Positions 8,702 through 16,729 of a DNA stretch of 64,000 bases are shown here, piece after piece. A program made the translations under genes and the position numbers. How positions within the stretch are numbered: the stretch's first letter is position 1; the number at the start of each line of letters is the position of its first letter. Below the pieces are notes generated by a model. The model saw only the letters and a list, made by a program, of their open reading frames with translations, made no database searches and had not been told where the DNA came from. Source of the stretch: Coriobacteriaceae bacterium (GTDB taxonomy: Bacteria > Actinomycetota > Coriobacteriia > Coriobacteriales > QAMH01); the NCBI GenBank assembly GCA_025992705.1, contig DAJPGJ010000001.1:1550001-1614000 (forward strand), read 5' to 3'.

Positions 8702-9531
8702 TGGTCACCACACTCCTTTGCTATGCCAAGGTCTACAAGATGCTGCCAGCGTATGCTGACAATCTCCCATATCTTTTCCCGAAGGCAATCAGGCATTGCA
8801 TCTTCGAGTCCCCGGAAAAGGGATGCACCCCCATCAGAGAGCACGCTGCCTTGTAGCGCGCCTGACGGGACAAGTTCGAGATTGCGCTCGAGCGAACGCG
8901 ATCCGATGTAGTTGTTTGCGTTTCTGTCAGCCATCGGATCGAACGTACGTATCCGCTCTTCGTCGTCGTAACACGAAAACGCGAAGGAGACGCCATGGTC
9001 GAAAAGTGGCGCAAGCTCGACCGTCCCGTCACGCAAGATAACCTCGATGTTCGCGCCATGGCGATCGCGATTGATGATGAGATAATCGAACGCCATCATC
9101 GCGTTAATCGCATCCGTCCATCCCCGTTTCGTGCAAAATTCGAGTGGCGACTCATCACCCCGGGCATTCAGGTCGATATAGGTGTCAAGGGCCTGGCGTC
9201 GCTCGTGGGGACGACGATAGTCCCTCGACTCGCTGAGCCACGTCTCGTGCGTCTGCCCCTTCACCATGACAAGTGCATGTACGAGCTTATAGGGGATATG
9301 GGAAATGCCGAGATTGTCGAGCAACCGACTCGCGATGAGCTCGTTCACGGATTCGTGTCCGTAAATACCCTGATGTCGGTCATAGCAGGAAAGCTTATAG
9401 TAGATGTTTCCCCTACTCGATTTGGTACGCGACTTGAGGAACGTGCCACCCGTGCCACTTGTGACGGCTTTCTCGTCCCACGCGAGATGCGTGTAGTCTT
9501 GTAACTTCTTTATGACATCGCGAGTACCCAC
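8698..9531 (-). CDS. HipA-like serine/threonine kinase domain protein
   Basis: 277 residues, about 60% of E. coli HipA length because the N-terminal subdomain is absent. Kinase hallmarks of the HipA C-terminal domain: YYKLSCYD (Lys near 46), GHESVNELIASRLL (acidic partner residues 60/64), catalytic loop DYLIINRDRHGANIEV (Asp near 156) and metal-binding LFDHG (178-180). Family members phosphorylate targets such as glutamyl-tRNA synthetase and induce dormancy; here this is inference. The start is GTG with GAGGAG upstream. First gene of the operon, directly downstream of a perfect palindrome. Confidence 0.8.
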   Translation of the reverse strand: MGTRDVIKKLQDYTHLAWDEKAVTSGTGGTFLKSRTKSSRGNIYYKLSCYDRHQGIYGHESVNELIASRLLDNLGISHIPYKLVHALVMVKGQTHETWLSESRDYRRPHERRQALDTYIDLNARGDESPLEFCTKRGWTDAINAMMAFDYLIINRDRHGANIEVILRDGTVELAPLFDHGVSFAFSCYDDEERIRTFDPMADRNANNYIGSRSLERNLELVPSGALQGSVLSDGGASLFRGLEDAMPDCLREKIWEIVSIRWQHLVDLGIAKECGDQ

Positions 9532-9556
9532 TGGCAGCTCCTCAGTCTAATGTTGT

Positions 9557-9578
9557 TGTATGTATTATAATACATACA
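9557..9578. promoter_or_regulatory. Perfect 22-bp palindrome, probable operator of the HipA-like operon
   Basis: The arms read TGTATGTATTA and its exact complement, centred at 9567/9568, 26 bases upstream of the kinase GTG. The centre contains TATAAT on the minus strand, which can serve as -10; a second TATAAT lies at 9580-9585. A dimeric HTH protein binding here would cover the promoter, as HipB does in hipBA. The palindrome is directly visible; its use as an operator is inference. Confidence 0.6.
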
Positions 9579-9665
9579 TATTATAGAGCGCTTCTCATTA
9601 TCCGTCGGCTTCCCCACTAGCTCATCGCGCTACAATGCTCTGAAAACCTACGAAGGAGGACACGG

Positions 9666-11456
9666 ATGGAAGCGCTGCAACTCGTGCTGTTCCTGCTGGC
9701 GGCCGTGGTGGTCTCCAGCATCATCGGGCGCTTCCTGCCCGCGTTGTCGCTTCCCCTCGTGCAGATTGCGCTCGGTGCCGTCATCGCCGTCTTCGTCACG
9801 GGCTCCTTCGACACCGGGCTGGATGCCGAGCTGCTGCTCATCCTGTTCATCGCCCCGCTGCACTTCAACGAGTCGCGCCATGCCGATTCCGGCGCCCTCT
9901 GGAAGAGCCGCTGGGGCATCTTCTCGCTTGCCGTGGGACTCGTGCTCGTCACCGTCGTCGCCGTGGGCTTCGCGCTGCACGCGCTGCTTCCCGCCATCCC
10001 ATTGGCCGCCGCCATCGCCTTTGGCGCCGCCATGGGATCGACCGACGCGGTGGCCGTCACGGAGCTCTCCAAGGACTTCCGCTTCGGCAAGCGCCACGAG
10101 ACGCTTTTGATGGGCGAGGCGTTCTTCAACGACGTGACCGGCACGGTGGTGTTCAAGACCGCCATCGGATTTGCCCTCACGGGGGCGCTTTCCCTGGCGC
10201 ACGCCGGCGAGGAGTTCGCCCTGGAGCTCTTCGGCGGACTTTTCGGAGGCGTCATCCTGGGCTTCGCGGCATGGCTGTTGCTGGAGTTCATCCGCCGTCG
10301 CGGCATAGACAGCCCCAACCTGCACGTGACCCTCGAGCTGCTCTTGCCCTTCGTGATCTACCTCATCTGCCACCAGATCCACATCGGCGCCGTCATCGCC
10401 GTGGTCATGGCGGGCATGGTCATGTCGCTTCTCCCCCATCGTCACACGCCCCAGACCGCGCGCCAGCGCATGCAGGCCAAGGGCGTCTGGGATACGCTCG
10501 GCTTCATCCTCAACGGCATCATCTTCGTCTTGCTGGGCATGCAGCTGCCCCGCTTCATCGCGCCGGCTGCCGACGGCGGCTTCGGCGATCCGTGGCTCAT
10601 GTTCGGCGTCGTCATCGTCCTCACGCTGGTTCTGGAAATCGTACGCTTCTGCTGGATCGCGGGGATGGACGTCGTGCACTGCCTCGCCCGCAGGCAGCCC
10701 GTGCGCACCTTGCTCAACGGCGAGCACTTTCGCAGTGCACTGGCCACGGCCTTCGCGGGCCCCAAGGGCGGCATCACGCTCTCGCTCATCCTGACAGTGC
10801 CCGCCACGCTACCGGCATCCGGGGCGCTCCCGGTCCACACAATGCTCGCGTCCATCGCTTCCGGCGTCATCCTGTGCACGCTCTTGCTGGCGAACTTCGC
10901 CGTGCCGACGCTGGTGCCGCACAAGGCCGATTCGCGCCGCACGAAAAGGCAGGTGGATGCCGAGGCGCGGCTGCTCATGCGGGTCATCGAATCCATAAGG
11001 GTCGATGCCCACCAGACGGGATCGGTCACCGGGGAGGCATCGGCGCAGATGGCAGCCGTAAACGGCGATGTTGACGAACCGGCCACGGTCATCGTGATGA
11101 AGCGCTACGCCGACCAGCTCGCAGACATCGCCAAGCGCGCCTCCGCCGACGTGGCCGCGCAGGCCCGACAGGTGATAGCGCAATGCGACGAGCAATACGA
11201 GCGCATCGAGGAGCTCGACTCCGAGCTCAGGGAATCCGGTTTCTACGACGGTGACGAGGAGGCCGAAGACCCATCAATCCTCACCGCGCATTTTCGCGCC
11301 CTGCGTGACGTCTACGATGCGGTGGAGGACGTCCAGGCCCAAGCACTGACCCGCGAGCTCGAGTACGTGAAGGAGATGGCCCACGACGGGCAGATCGACC
11401 CCAAGCACGCCAAGGAGCTGCGCAACGACGTGTACATCCAGCAGCTCACGCTCTGA
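9666..11456 (+). CDS. CPA1-type sodium/proton antiporter
   Basis: 596 residues. About twelve hydrophobic segments fill residues 1-420, with AAAIAFGAAMGSTDAVAVTE (the conserved acidic pair region of cation/proton antiporters), MGEAFFNDVTGTVVFK and FAGPKGGITLSLILT typical of NhaP/NhaO-type CPA1 proteins. A long cytoplasmic tail (about 170 residues) rich in charged helices ends with HAKELRNDVYIQQLTL and may regulate activity. AAGGAGGA precedes the ATG. The role is exchange of Na+ or K+ for H+ across the cytoplasmic membrane. Divergent from the HipA-like operon. Confidence 0.9.
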   Translation: MEALQLVLFLLAAVVVSSIIGRFLPALSLPLVQIALGAVIAVFVTGSFDTGLDAELLLILFIAPLHFNESRHADSGALWKSRWGIFSLAVGLVLVTVVAVGFALHALLPAIPLAAAIAFGAAMGSTDAVAVTELSKDFRFGKRHETLLMGEAFFNDVTGTVVFKTAIGFALTGALSLAHAGEEFALELFGGLFGGVILGFAAWLLLEFIRRRGIDSPNLHVTLELLLPFVIYLICHQIHIGAVIAVVMAGMVMSLLPHRHTPQTARQRMQAKGVWDTLGFILNGIIFVLLGMQLPRFIAPAADGGFGDPWLMFGVVIVLTLVLEIVRFCWIAGMDVVHCLARRQPVRTLLNGEHFRSALATAFAGPKGGITLSLILTVPATLPASGALPVHTMLASIASGVILCTLLLANFAVPTLVPHKADSRRTKRQVDAEARLLMRVIESIRVDAHQTGSVTGEASAQMAAVNGDVDEPATVIVMKRYADQLADIAKRASADVAAQARQVIAQCDEQYERIEELDSELRESGFYDGDEEAEDPSILTAHFRALRDVYDAVEDVQAQALTRELEYVKEMAHDGQIDPKHAKELRNDVYIQQLTL

Positions 11457-11544
11457 GGTGGATGGATGGCACATCGCTAGCGAGCATCCAAGGCATCGAG
11501 AGCTGGTGTATGCACCATCCCACTGTGCCAAGGATTGCAAGTTC

Positions 11545-11628
11545 GTGACCGCTGGATGCCATGTTTTCCCTGGTCGTGACCGCAAAATACGGTCATCAAA
11601 CCGCATTCTTCGTCATCTAGCGGTCACC
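11545..11628. repeat. Nested inverted repeat downstream of the antiporter
   Basis: GTGACCGCTGGATG at 11545 pairs with CATCTAGCGGTCAC at 11615-11628, and within it GTGACCG...CGGTCAT forms an inner hairpin. It follows the antiporter stop by about 90 bases and has no T-tract, so it may be a repetitive palindrome rather than a simple terminator. No gene is seen between 11457 and 11743. Confidence 0.5.
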
Positions 11629-11743
11629 ACTTAGTATTTCTTGGCACAAGGTGCGTCGTAGCGATCAGAGTCAATGGCAAGAGGCGCCATCTCGCCGGTG
11701 TACTATCATGATCGCGTTATTACGACATGACGAGGAGCAGATG

Positions 11744-12223
11744 ATGGAGATCAGGAGCTACCGGCAGGATGACCTCACCGAGATGGTGGACATCTGGAAC
11801 GAGGTCGTGAGAGACGGCATCGCGTTTCCCCAGGAAGAGGAGCTGGACCTCACGAGCGGCGGCACGTTCTTCGCGTCGCAGACGTACTGTGGCATCGCCG
11901 AGGAGGACGGGCACGTCATCGGGCTCTACATCCTGCATCCCAACAACGTCGGGCGCTGCGGGCACATCGCCAACGCCAGCTACGCAGTCGGTTCGGCCGT
12001 GCGCGGCAAGGGCGTGGGCCGCATGCTCGTCGAGGACTCGCTTGTCCAGGGTAAGGCGCACGGCTTTCGCGTGCTGCAGTTCAACGCCGTCGTCGCGACC
12101 AACGCCGGCGCGCGCCACCTCTACGAGAAGCTCGGCTTCGTGCAGCTCGGCACCATTCCCGGTGGCTTTCGCATGCCCGATGGCACGTATGTCGACATCT
12201 GCCCGTACTATCATGAGCTGTAG
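11744..12223 (+). CDS. GNAT-family N-acetyltransferase
   Basis: About 159 residues from the second of two adjacent ATGs (MEIRSYRQDDLTEMVDIWNE), with GAGGAG six bases upstream. GNAT features: acetyl-CoA binding segment SAVRGKGVGRMLVEDSL, then FNAVVATNAGARHLYEKLGF, which is the usual motif B. The substrate is unknown; the closest general class is the RimI/phosphinothricin-type acetyltransferases. The next gene, an EamA exporter, starts 46 bases later and may be cotranscribed. Confidence 0.88.
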   Translation: MEIRSYRQDDLTEMVDIWNEVVRDGIAFPQEEELDLTSGGTFFASQTYCGIAEEDGHVIGLYILHPNNVGRCGHIANASYAVGSAVRGKGVGRMLVEDSLVQGKAHGFRVLQFNAVVATNAGARHLYEKLGFVQLGTIPGGFRMPDGTYVDICPYYHEL

Positions 12224-12269
12224 AGCTGACGAGGCGACGATAGCCAGAGGAGGATCAGGAGCGTAGGCT

Positions 12270-13160
12270 ATGGGTTGGGTTAGCGCGGCACTGCTCGCGG
12301 CGCTCTTCGCGGGCGTAACGTCGATTCTCGCCAAATGCGGCGTACGAGAGACCGATTCCGACATCGCCACGGGCATTCGAACCGCGGTCGTGCTCGTCTT
12401 TGCCTGGATCGTCGTCTTCGTCACCGGCGCGCAAGGCGGAATAACCCGTATCGCTCCCCTCTCGTGGACGTTTCTCATCGCCTCGGGGCTCGCGACGGGC
12501 GCGTCTTGGATCTGCTACTTCAAGGCGCTTTCGCTTGGCGACGTCAACAAGGTCGTACCCGTGGACAAGTCGAGCACGATCCTGGCCGCGCTCTTCGCAA
12601 TCGTCCTGTTCGGCGAGACGAGCAACCTCGTGGTCAAACTCGCCTCCATCATCGCGATCGGCGTGGGCACCTACCTCATGATCGAGCGGAAGGCGGGGCA
12701 GGACGGCAGTGACGCGCGGGATGGCAGCGGAGGCGGACATGGATGGCTGTGGTATGCCATCGGGGCCGCGGTGTTCGCGGCGCTCACCTCGATTCTCGCG
12801 AAGGTCGGCATCGAGGGCGTCGACTCGAACCTGGCGACCGCGATCCGCACCTGCGTGGTGCTGGTGATGGCGTGGGGCATCGTCGCCGGACGCGGGAAGC
12901 TGCGGGCCGTGCGCGACGTGCGGCCCGGCGAGGCGTTGTTCCTGATAGCGTCCGGCCTCGCGACCGGCGCGTCGTGGCTGTTCTTCTACTACGCCATACA
13001 GACCGGTCAGGTGAGCATCGTCGTGCAGATCGACAAGCTCTCGATCGTCGTGTCGATCGCGTTTGCCTGGCTGTTCCTGCACGAGCGGCTATCGTGGCGG
13101 GCGGGCATGGGACTCGCACTCATCGTCTGCGGCACGGCGCTCATGACGGCGTTTCCGTAG
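12270..13160 (+). CDS. EamA/DMT-superfamily transporter with clear internal duplication
   Basis: 296 residues, ten hydrophobic segments. The two EamA halves are unusually alike: first-half LAALFAGVTSILAKCGV and LATGASWICYFKALSLGDV match second-half FAALTSILAKVGI and LATGASWLFFYYAIQTGQV. A hydrophilic loop (ERKAGQDGSDARDGSGGGH) separates them. The repeated form suggests a recently or conservatively duplicated small multidrug-like unit. AGGAG lies eight bases before the ATG. Probably exports a small metabolite; substrate not deducible. Confidence 0.88.
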   Translation: MGWVSAALLAALFAGVTSILAKCGVRETDSDIATGIRTAVVLVFAWIVVFVTGAQGGITRIAPLSWTFLIASGLATGASWICYFKALSLGDVNKVVPVDKSSTILAALFAIVLFGETSNLVVKLASIIAIGVGTYLMIERKAGQDGSDARDGSGGGHGWLWYAIGAAVFAALTSILAKVGIEGVDSNLATAIRTCVVLVMAWGIVAGRGKLRAVRDVRPGEALFLIASGLATGASWLFFYYAIQTGQVSIVVQIDKLSIVVSIAFAWLFLHERLSWRAGMGLALIVCGTALMTAFP

Positions 13161-13264
13161 GGATGGAAGGATGCGAACGCTCTGCGGTTCTTTCGCAGCA
13201 CGTGGCGCAGCCCGACATTTGCGATGGTAAAGTACGCGGTAGATGAAATGACGGAGGAATCGCC

Positions 13265-13786
13265 ATGATGATACGGGTAGAGCGGCAAGGCGACCACGAT
13301 GCGGTGCGCGAGGTGGTCAGGAGTGCCTTCGCAACCGCCGAGCACAGCGATGGAAACGAGCATGATCTGGTAGATGCCCTAAGGCAGAGTGGCGCATACG
13401 TTCCCGAACTGTCGCTAGTGTGCGAAATTGACGGCGAAATCGTCGGGCACATCATGTTCACCAAGCTGCACGTGGGCGAGCATGTCGCGCTCGCGCTTGC
13501 CCCGTTGTCCGTGGCACCGGCATGGCAAAGGCGCGGCATCGGCGCCGCCCTGGTCCGCGAGGGACACAGGATAGCCCGGGAGCTCGGGTACGATTACTCG
13601 GTCGTGCTCGGCAGCGACGAGTACTACCCACGCGTCGGCTACGTGCCGGCCGAGACGCTGGGGATTCTCCCGTGCTTCGACGTTCCGAGCGAGAACTTCA
13701 TGGCTTGTAAGCTTCGCGAGAACGCCCCGACGATATCGGGCATGGTCACGTACGCGAAGGAATTCGGAGAAGGAGCGACATCATGA
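13265..13786 (+). CDS. GNAT-family N-acetyltransferase (YhbS-like)
   Basis: 173 residues. It begins MMIRVERQGDHDAVREVV, with LSVAPAWQRRGIGAALVREG as the acetyl-CoA loop and VVLGSDEYYPRVGYVPAE, the pattern of the YhbS group. GGAGG lies seven bases upstream of the ATG. Its TGA overlaps the ATG of the DUF4180 gene (ATGA), so the two are coupled. Substrate unknown. Confidence 0.88.
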   Translation: MMIRVERQGDHDAVREVVRSAFATAEHSDGNEHDLVDALRQSGAYVPELSLVCEIDGEIVGHIMFTKLHVGEHVALALAPLSVAPAWQRRGIGAALVREGHRIARELGYDYSVVLGSDEYYPRVGYVPAETLGILPCFDVPSENFMACKLRENAPTISGMVTYAKEFGEGATS

Positions 13787-14151
13787 ACTTGACGGGTATC
13801 GAGGGAAACGACGTGCTCTGCGTCCTCGTGGAGAGTGACGAGCCGGTCATCACGGACGCGCAATCGGCAATCGATCTGCTGATGAGCGCACAGTACGACG
13901 TGGGGTCGAAGAATATCGTGATTCCCAAGCAGCTCATCGCCGAGGACTTCTTCGTCCTCAGCACAGGACTGGCCGGTGAGATATTGCAGAAGTACGTCAA
14001 CTACGGCGGCCGCATGGCCATCTACGGCGACTATTCGCGCTACACGAGCAAGCCACTCAAGGACTTCATGTACGAGAGCAACAAGGGCAGGGACTTCTTC
14101 TTCGTCGCCACGAAAGATGAGGCCATCGCCGCGCTCGCAAAGAGCCGCTGA
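13783..14151 (+). CDS. DUF4180 domain protein
   Basis: 122 residues, full length for this family. Typical features are AQSAIDLLMSAQYDVGSKNI, VIPKQLIAEDFFVLSTGLAG, a glycine-rich strand YGGRMAIYGDYS and the tail GRDFFFVATKDEAIAAL. The family has no known activity and often lies beside regulators or acetyltransferases. Here it is coupled to a GNAT gene by a 4-base overlap. Cytosolic, no signal sequence. Confidence 0.85.
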   Translation: MNLTGIEGNDVLCVLVESDEPVITDAQSAIDLLMSAQYDVGSKNIVIPKQLIAEDFFVLSTGLAGEILQKYVNYGGRMAIYGDYSRYTSKPLKDFMYESNKGRDFFFVATKDEAIAALAKSR

Positions 14152-14205
14152 TAGGGGGCGCGAGGCGGGGCTTACAGTAGTCCGATTTTGTGACGATAGA
14201 CTTGC

Positions 14206-14565
14206 CTATGCTGCCTGGGGAAAGCCGATGACGCAATACTCGATGACAGATGACTGTCTCTCTCCTATCACAACAATCTCGGCACCACTCATCGCCTCCA
14301 CCTCACGACGCAACGCACGGACCTCGCGCTTGAGGCTCTCGTTCTCTTGTACGAGCCGGTCATAGCTATACGCAGAATAACCGCCGATTCCACGCCCCTC
14401 GCGCGCGTCTTCGACCAACTGCCTGAGATTCTGTTTCCTGTAAAGCGAACTTCGCGCAATCTGCGCACGATCTGCGACCTTGTAGAACGAGGGTGTCTTA
14501 CCTTCTGCCAACAAAGAGACAATCGCATCACGGACGCTTTCTTCCATGGCGTTCTCTCGCTTCAT
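14206..14565 (-). CDS. TnpC/DUF6262-like HTH protein (transposon-associated)
   Basis: About 119 residues from ATG at 14565 (MKRENAMEESVRDAIVSLL); a second ATG at 14547 is possible. The N-terminal half reads as a DNA-binding helix-turn-helix (YKVADRAQIARSSLYRKQNL), followed by EGRGIGGYSAYSYDRLVQEN and a coiled coil (NESLKREVRALRREVEAM). This layout is like the small TnpC/DUF6262 proteins carried with Tn554-type recombinases. No recombinase is next to it. A degenerate relative lies at 22979-23290 on the same strand. Confidence 0.6.
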   Translation of the reverse strand: MKRENAMEESVRDAIVSLLAEGKTPSFYKVADRAQIARSSLYRKQNLRQLVEDAREGRGIGGYSAYSYDRLVQENESLKREVRALRREVEAMSGAEIVVIGERQSSVIEYCVIGFPQAA

Positions 14566-14860
14566 GCGAAAACACCGCAGCGACGCTGATTGATGATTTC
14601 CTGTCATGTTTGGCGACACCTTCCTTCGCAGACGAGCAACTACATCACAAGAGCATTTTACAGGGCAACAGGGACATGAGATTTCTGGCAATTACATGTC
14701 GGGAATATCGAATTCGGACTATTGCGACTGTTTTTGTCTAGAGCCAGCTGCAGTACGGTACCTACAGCAACTTATTCATTGGAAGCATGCAGGTGTCACC
14801 AAATGAGCAAGAAATTCACGACATGGTTTGCGCAGGTGTTGAGGGTCGAACAAAAAGCGG

Positions 14861-15772
14861 GTGATCGCAATGCAAGCACCTATGACAACGGTTGAAGTCG
14901 TCGTCCCAAAGACGGCCTCCAAAGCGCCTCTGCGCTGGAAGAGGCAGCCACCTCGCATTGTGCTGCCGCGATATAGTCGAAGAAACGAAGTAATCGATTT
15001 GAAGAAAAAGGACATTGAAACGAGAAGCGGCACGCTTGTCGTTGGTGACTTGCATTGCAAGCAGGCAGAAATGCTGCCGCGAATTAGTACCGTTGCCAAG
15101 GAGCGAGGCACACAAAGCATCGTGCTCTTGGGTGATTACACTGACGAGTGGGGTTCGACGGTTGACGACGTACTCAATGCCCTGGATTTCCAAATCGGCT
15201 GGCTAAAGGAACAGACAGCTGACGGCATGAACGTGACCTGCCTTGTGGGAAACCACGATTTCGAATACCTGATTGGTCGCGGCTGCTCCGGCACGCACCA
15301 CGAGGCGTTCATCGAAATCCGCGACAAGCTGCAGGAAATAGAAATGCAAGCCGCAGCATGTGTCGATGGTTTTCTCCTCACGCATGCCGGGCTCACGCAG
15401 GAATGGAGAGACGAGAACCTACCTGGATGTGACGACGCGAGAGCGTGCGCCTCGCGCATCAACGAGTTCTTCTTCGATGGCAGATCTCGCTGCCGAGAAA
15501 AGCTTTCGATGGTGGGCTGGGCCCGAGGCGGCTACGGAGTGCCGGGGCCGTTGTGGGCCGACCTCTCGGAGTTACGCGATGACGCAGCACAGGGCATCAA
15601 TCAAATCGTCGGGCATACACCCGTTCCCACATGCGAAAAAATCGACGGTATCAACGAAACCATCTGGCTATGCGACACCCTCTCTCGTACGACATACAAC
15701 CGGCCCATCGGGGATGGAACGGCGCTATTGCTCAGCAACGGACACGCTGAGGCGGTTCCGCTGCGTACTTAG
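14861..15772 (+). CDS. Calcineurin-like metallophosphoesterase
   Basis: 303 residues. Metal-binding motifs in family order: VVGDLHC, LLGDYTDEWGS, LVGNHDFEY, LLTHAGLT and QIVGHTPVP. This set is that of the protein-phosphatase-like metallophosphoesterases, which hydrolyse phosphate mono- or diesters with two metal ions. The first 45 residues are an extension with no motif, so the start is uncertain: GTG at 14861 or ATG at 14873 are both possible, and the frame could also begin further in. It sits alone, next to accessory DNA. Substrate unknown. Confidence 0.88.
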   Translation: MIAMQAPMTTVEVVVPKTASKAPLRWKRQPPRIVLPRYSRRNEVIDLKKKDIETRSGTLVVGDLHCKQAEMLPRISTVAKERGTQSIVLLGDYTDEWGSTVDDVLNALDFQIGWLKEQTADGMNVTCLVGNHDFEYLIGRGCSGTHHEAFIEIRDKLQEIEMQAAACVDGFLLTHAGLTQEWRDENLPGCDDARACASRINEFFFDGRSRCREKLSMVGWARGGYGVPGPLWADLSELRDDAAQGINQIVGHTPVPTCEKIDGINETIWLCDTLSRTTYNRPIGDGTALLLSNGHAEAVPLRT

Positions 15773-15938
15773 CGTAGCAGGCTTGTCATGATGAGAAAGC
15801 CTCTTCCGAGCGGTCGCCTGTTACAATCCCGCATTGCATCACTGCATCATCATGTTGTGGCAAAACCTCGCCATAATTGGTAGTGTTCTGCCATATTGAA
15901 CAACAACGCATATTCACACGCGAACGCATCCAGAGAGG

Positions 15939-16490
15939 ATGACCATGCAGAAGCCGAGCAAAGTGCCTACCGTCTCCCCCACCGCGCACGTGGCGACCGA
16001 CGCGACCGTCATCGGCGACGTCACCATCGGCGACGAGTGCTGCGTCCTGTTCAACGCGACCATCCGGGGCGACTGCGACAGCTTCGTAAAGCTGGGTGAG
16101 CGCACGAACGTGCAGGAAGGCGCATGCCTGCACGTGAGCCACGGTTCGCCCACGATCATCGGCCATGACGTGACCATCGGTCATGCCGCGGTCGTGCACG
16201 GCTGCACCATCGGCGACCATTCGCTTGTCGGCATGGGAGCCACGGTACTCGATGGCGCCGAAATCGGGAATCACTGTCTCATCGGAGCCGGAGCACTCGT
16301 GACAGGGTCGGCGCGCATCCCGGACGGCATGCTCGTTGTCGGCGCGCCCGCACGGGCGAAACGTCCCCTGACCGACGAGGAAAGGGCCAGCCTGGACGCG
16401 AACGCCGCCGAGTACGTTGAGGTGGGATACCAGCTGGCAAGCGAAGGCTGGCTGCTCACGGGCGAGGTGCCCAAGCCGCCGCTAGGGTAG
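15939..16490 (+). CDS. Gamma-class carbonic anhydrase-like hexapeptide protein
   Basis: 183 residues with the left-handed beta-helix repeat pattern throughout (ATVIGDVTIGDECCVLFN; GCTIGDHSLVGMGATVLDGA). Zinc-ligand positions typical of gamma carbonic anhydrases are visible: HVSHGSPT, GHDVTIGHAAVVHGC. The group (YrdA/PaaY/CaiE-like) is trimeric and cytosolic; some members hydrate CO2, many have no proven activity. GAGAGG precedes the start; the ATG at 15939 and another at 15945 are both usable. Confidence 0.88.
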   Translation: MTMQKPSKVPTVSPTAHVATDATVIGDVTIGDECCVLFNATIRGDCDSFVKLGERTNVQEGACLHVSHGSPTIIGHDVTIGHAAVVHGCTIGDHSLVGMGATVLDGAEIGNHCLIGAGALVTGSARIPDGMLVVGAPARAKRPLTDEERASLDANAAEYVEVGYQLASEGWLLTGEVPKPPLG

Positions 16491-16492
16491 TC

Positions 16493-16729
16493 TTAATTTG
16501 AAATATCCCCATCTTCCTCAGGATGCAATCTCCATCCTTCTTTTAAGTAATCTGCATACGAGGGATACTCACTCGCATAAATGCTTGTAATCTCTTCGCG
16601 CATTGGCTCGATGATAGCCAGAAAGGGACGCTCGGGATTCAGCATGAATCCGGATGAATCAGGAAGCCAATTCTCGAAACTCTCAAAATGGTTCGCCTGT
16701 GTTTACTCATACACGCAAGCCCAATAATC
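16493..16729 (-). pseudogene. 3' fragment of the IS-interrupted hypothetical gene
   Basis: Removing the insertion sequence and one copy of its 8-bp duplication restores a continuous frame from the gene at 18061-19493: ...SYLADYW is followed by ACVYE, then one in-frame TAA, then 67 further codons without stop (TQANHFESFENWLPDSSG.. to ..HPEEDGDISN). The open frame after the TAA has sensible protein composition, so the TAA may be a later nonsense mutation in an already interrupted gene. Alternatively the native gene ended at CVYE and this is a second short coding remnant. Confidence 0.6.
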
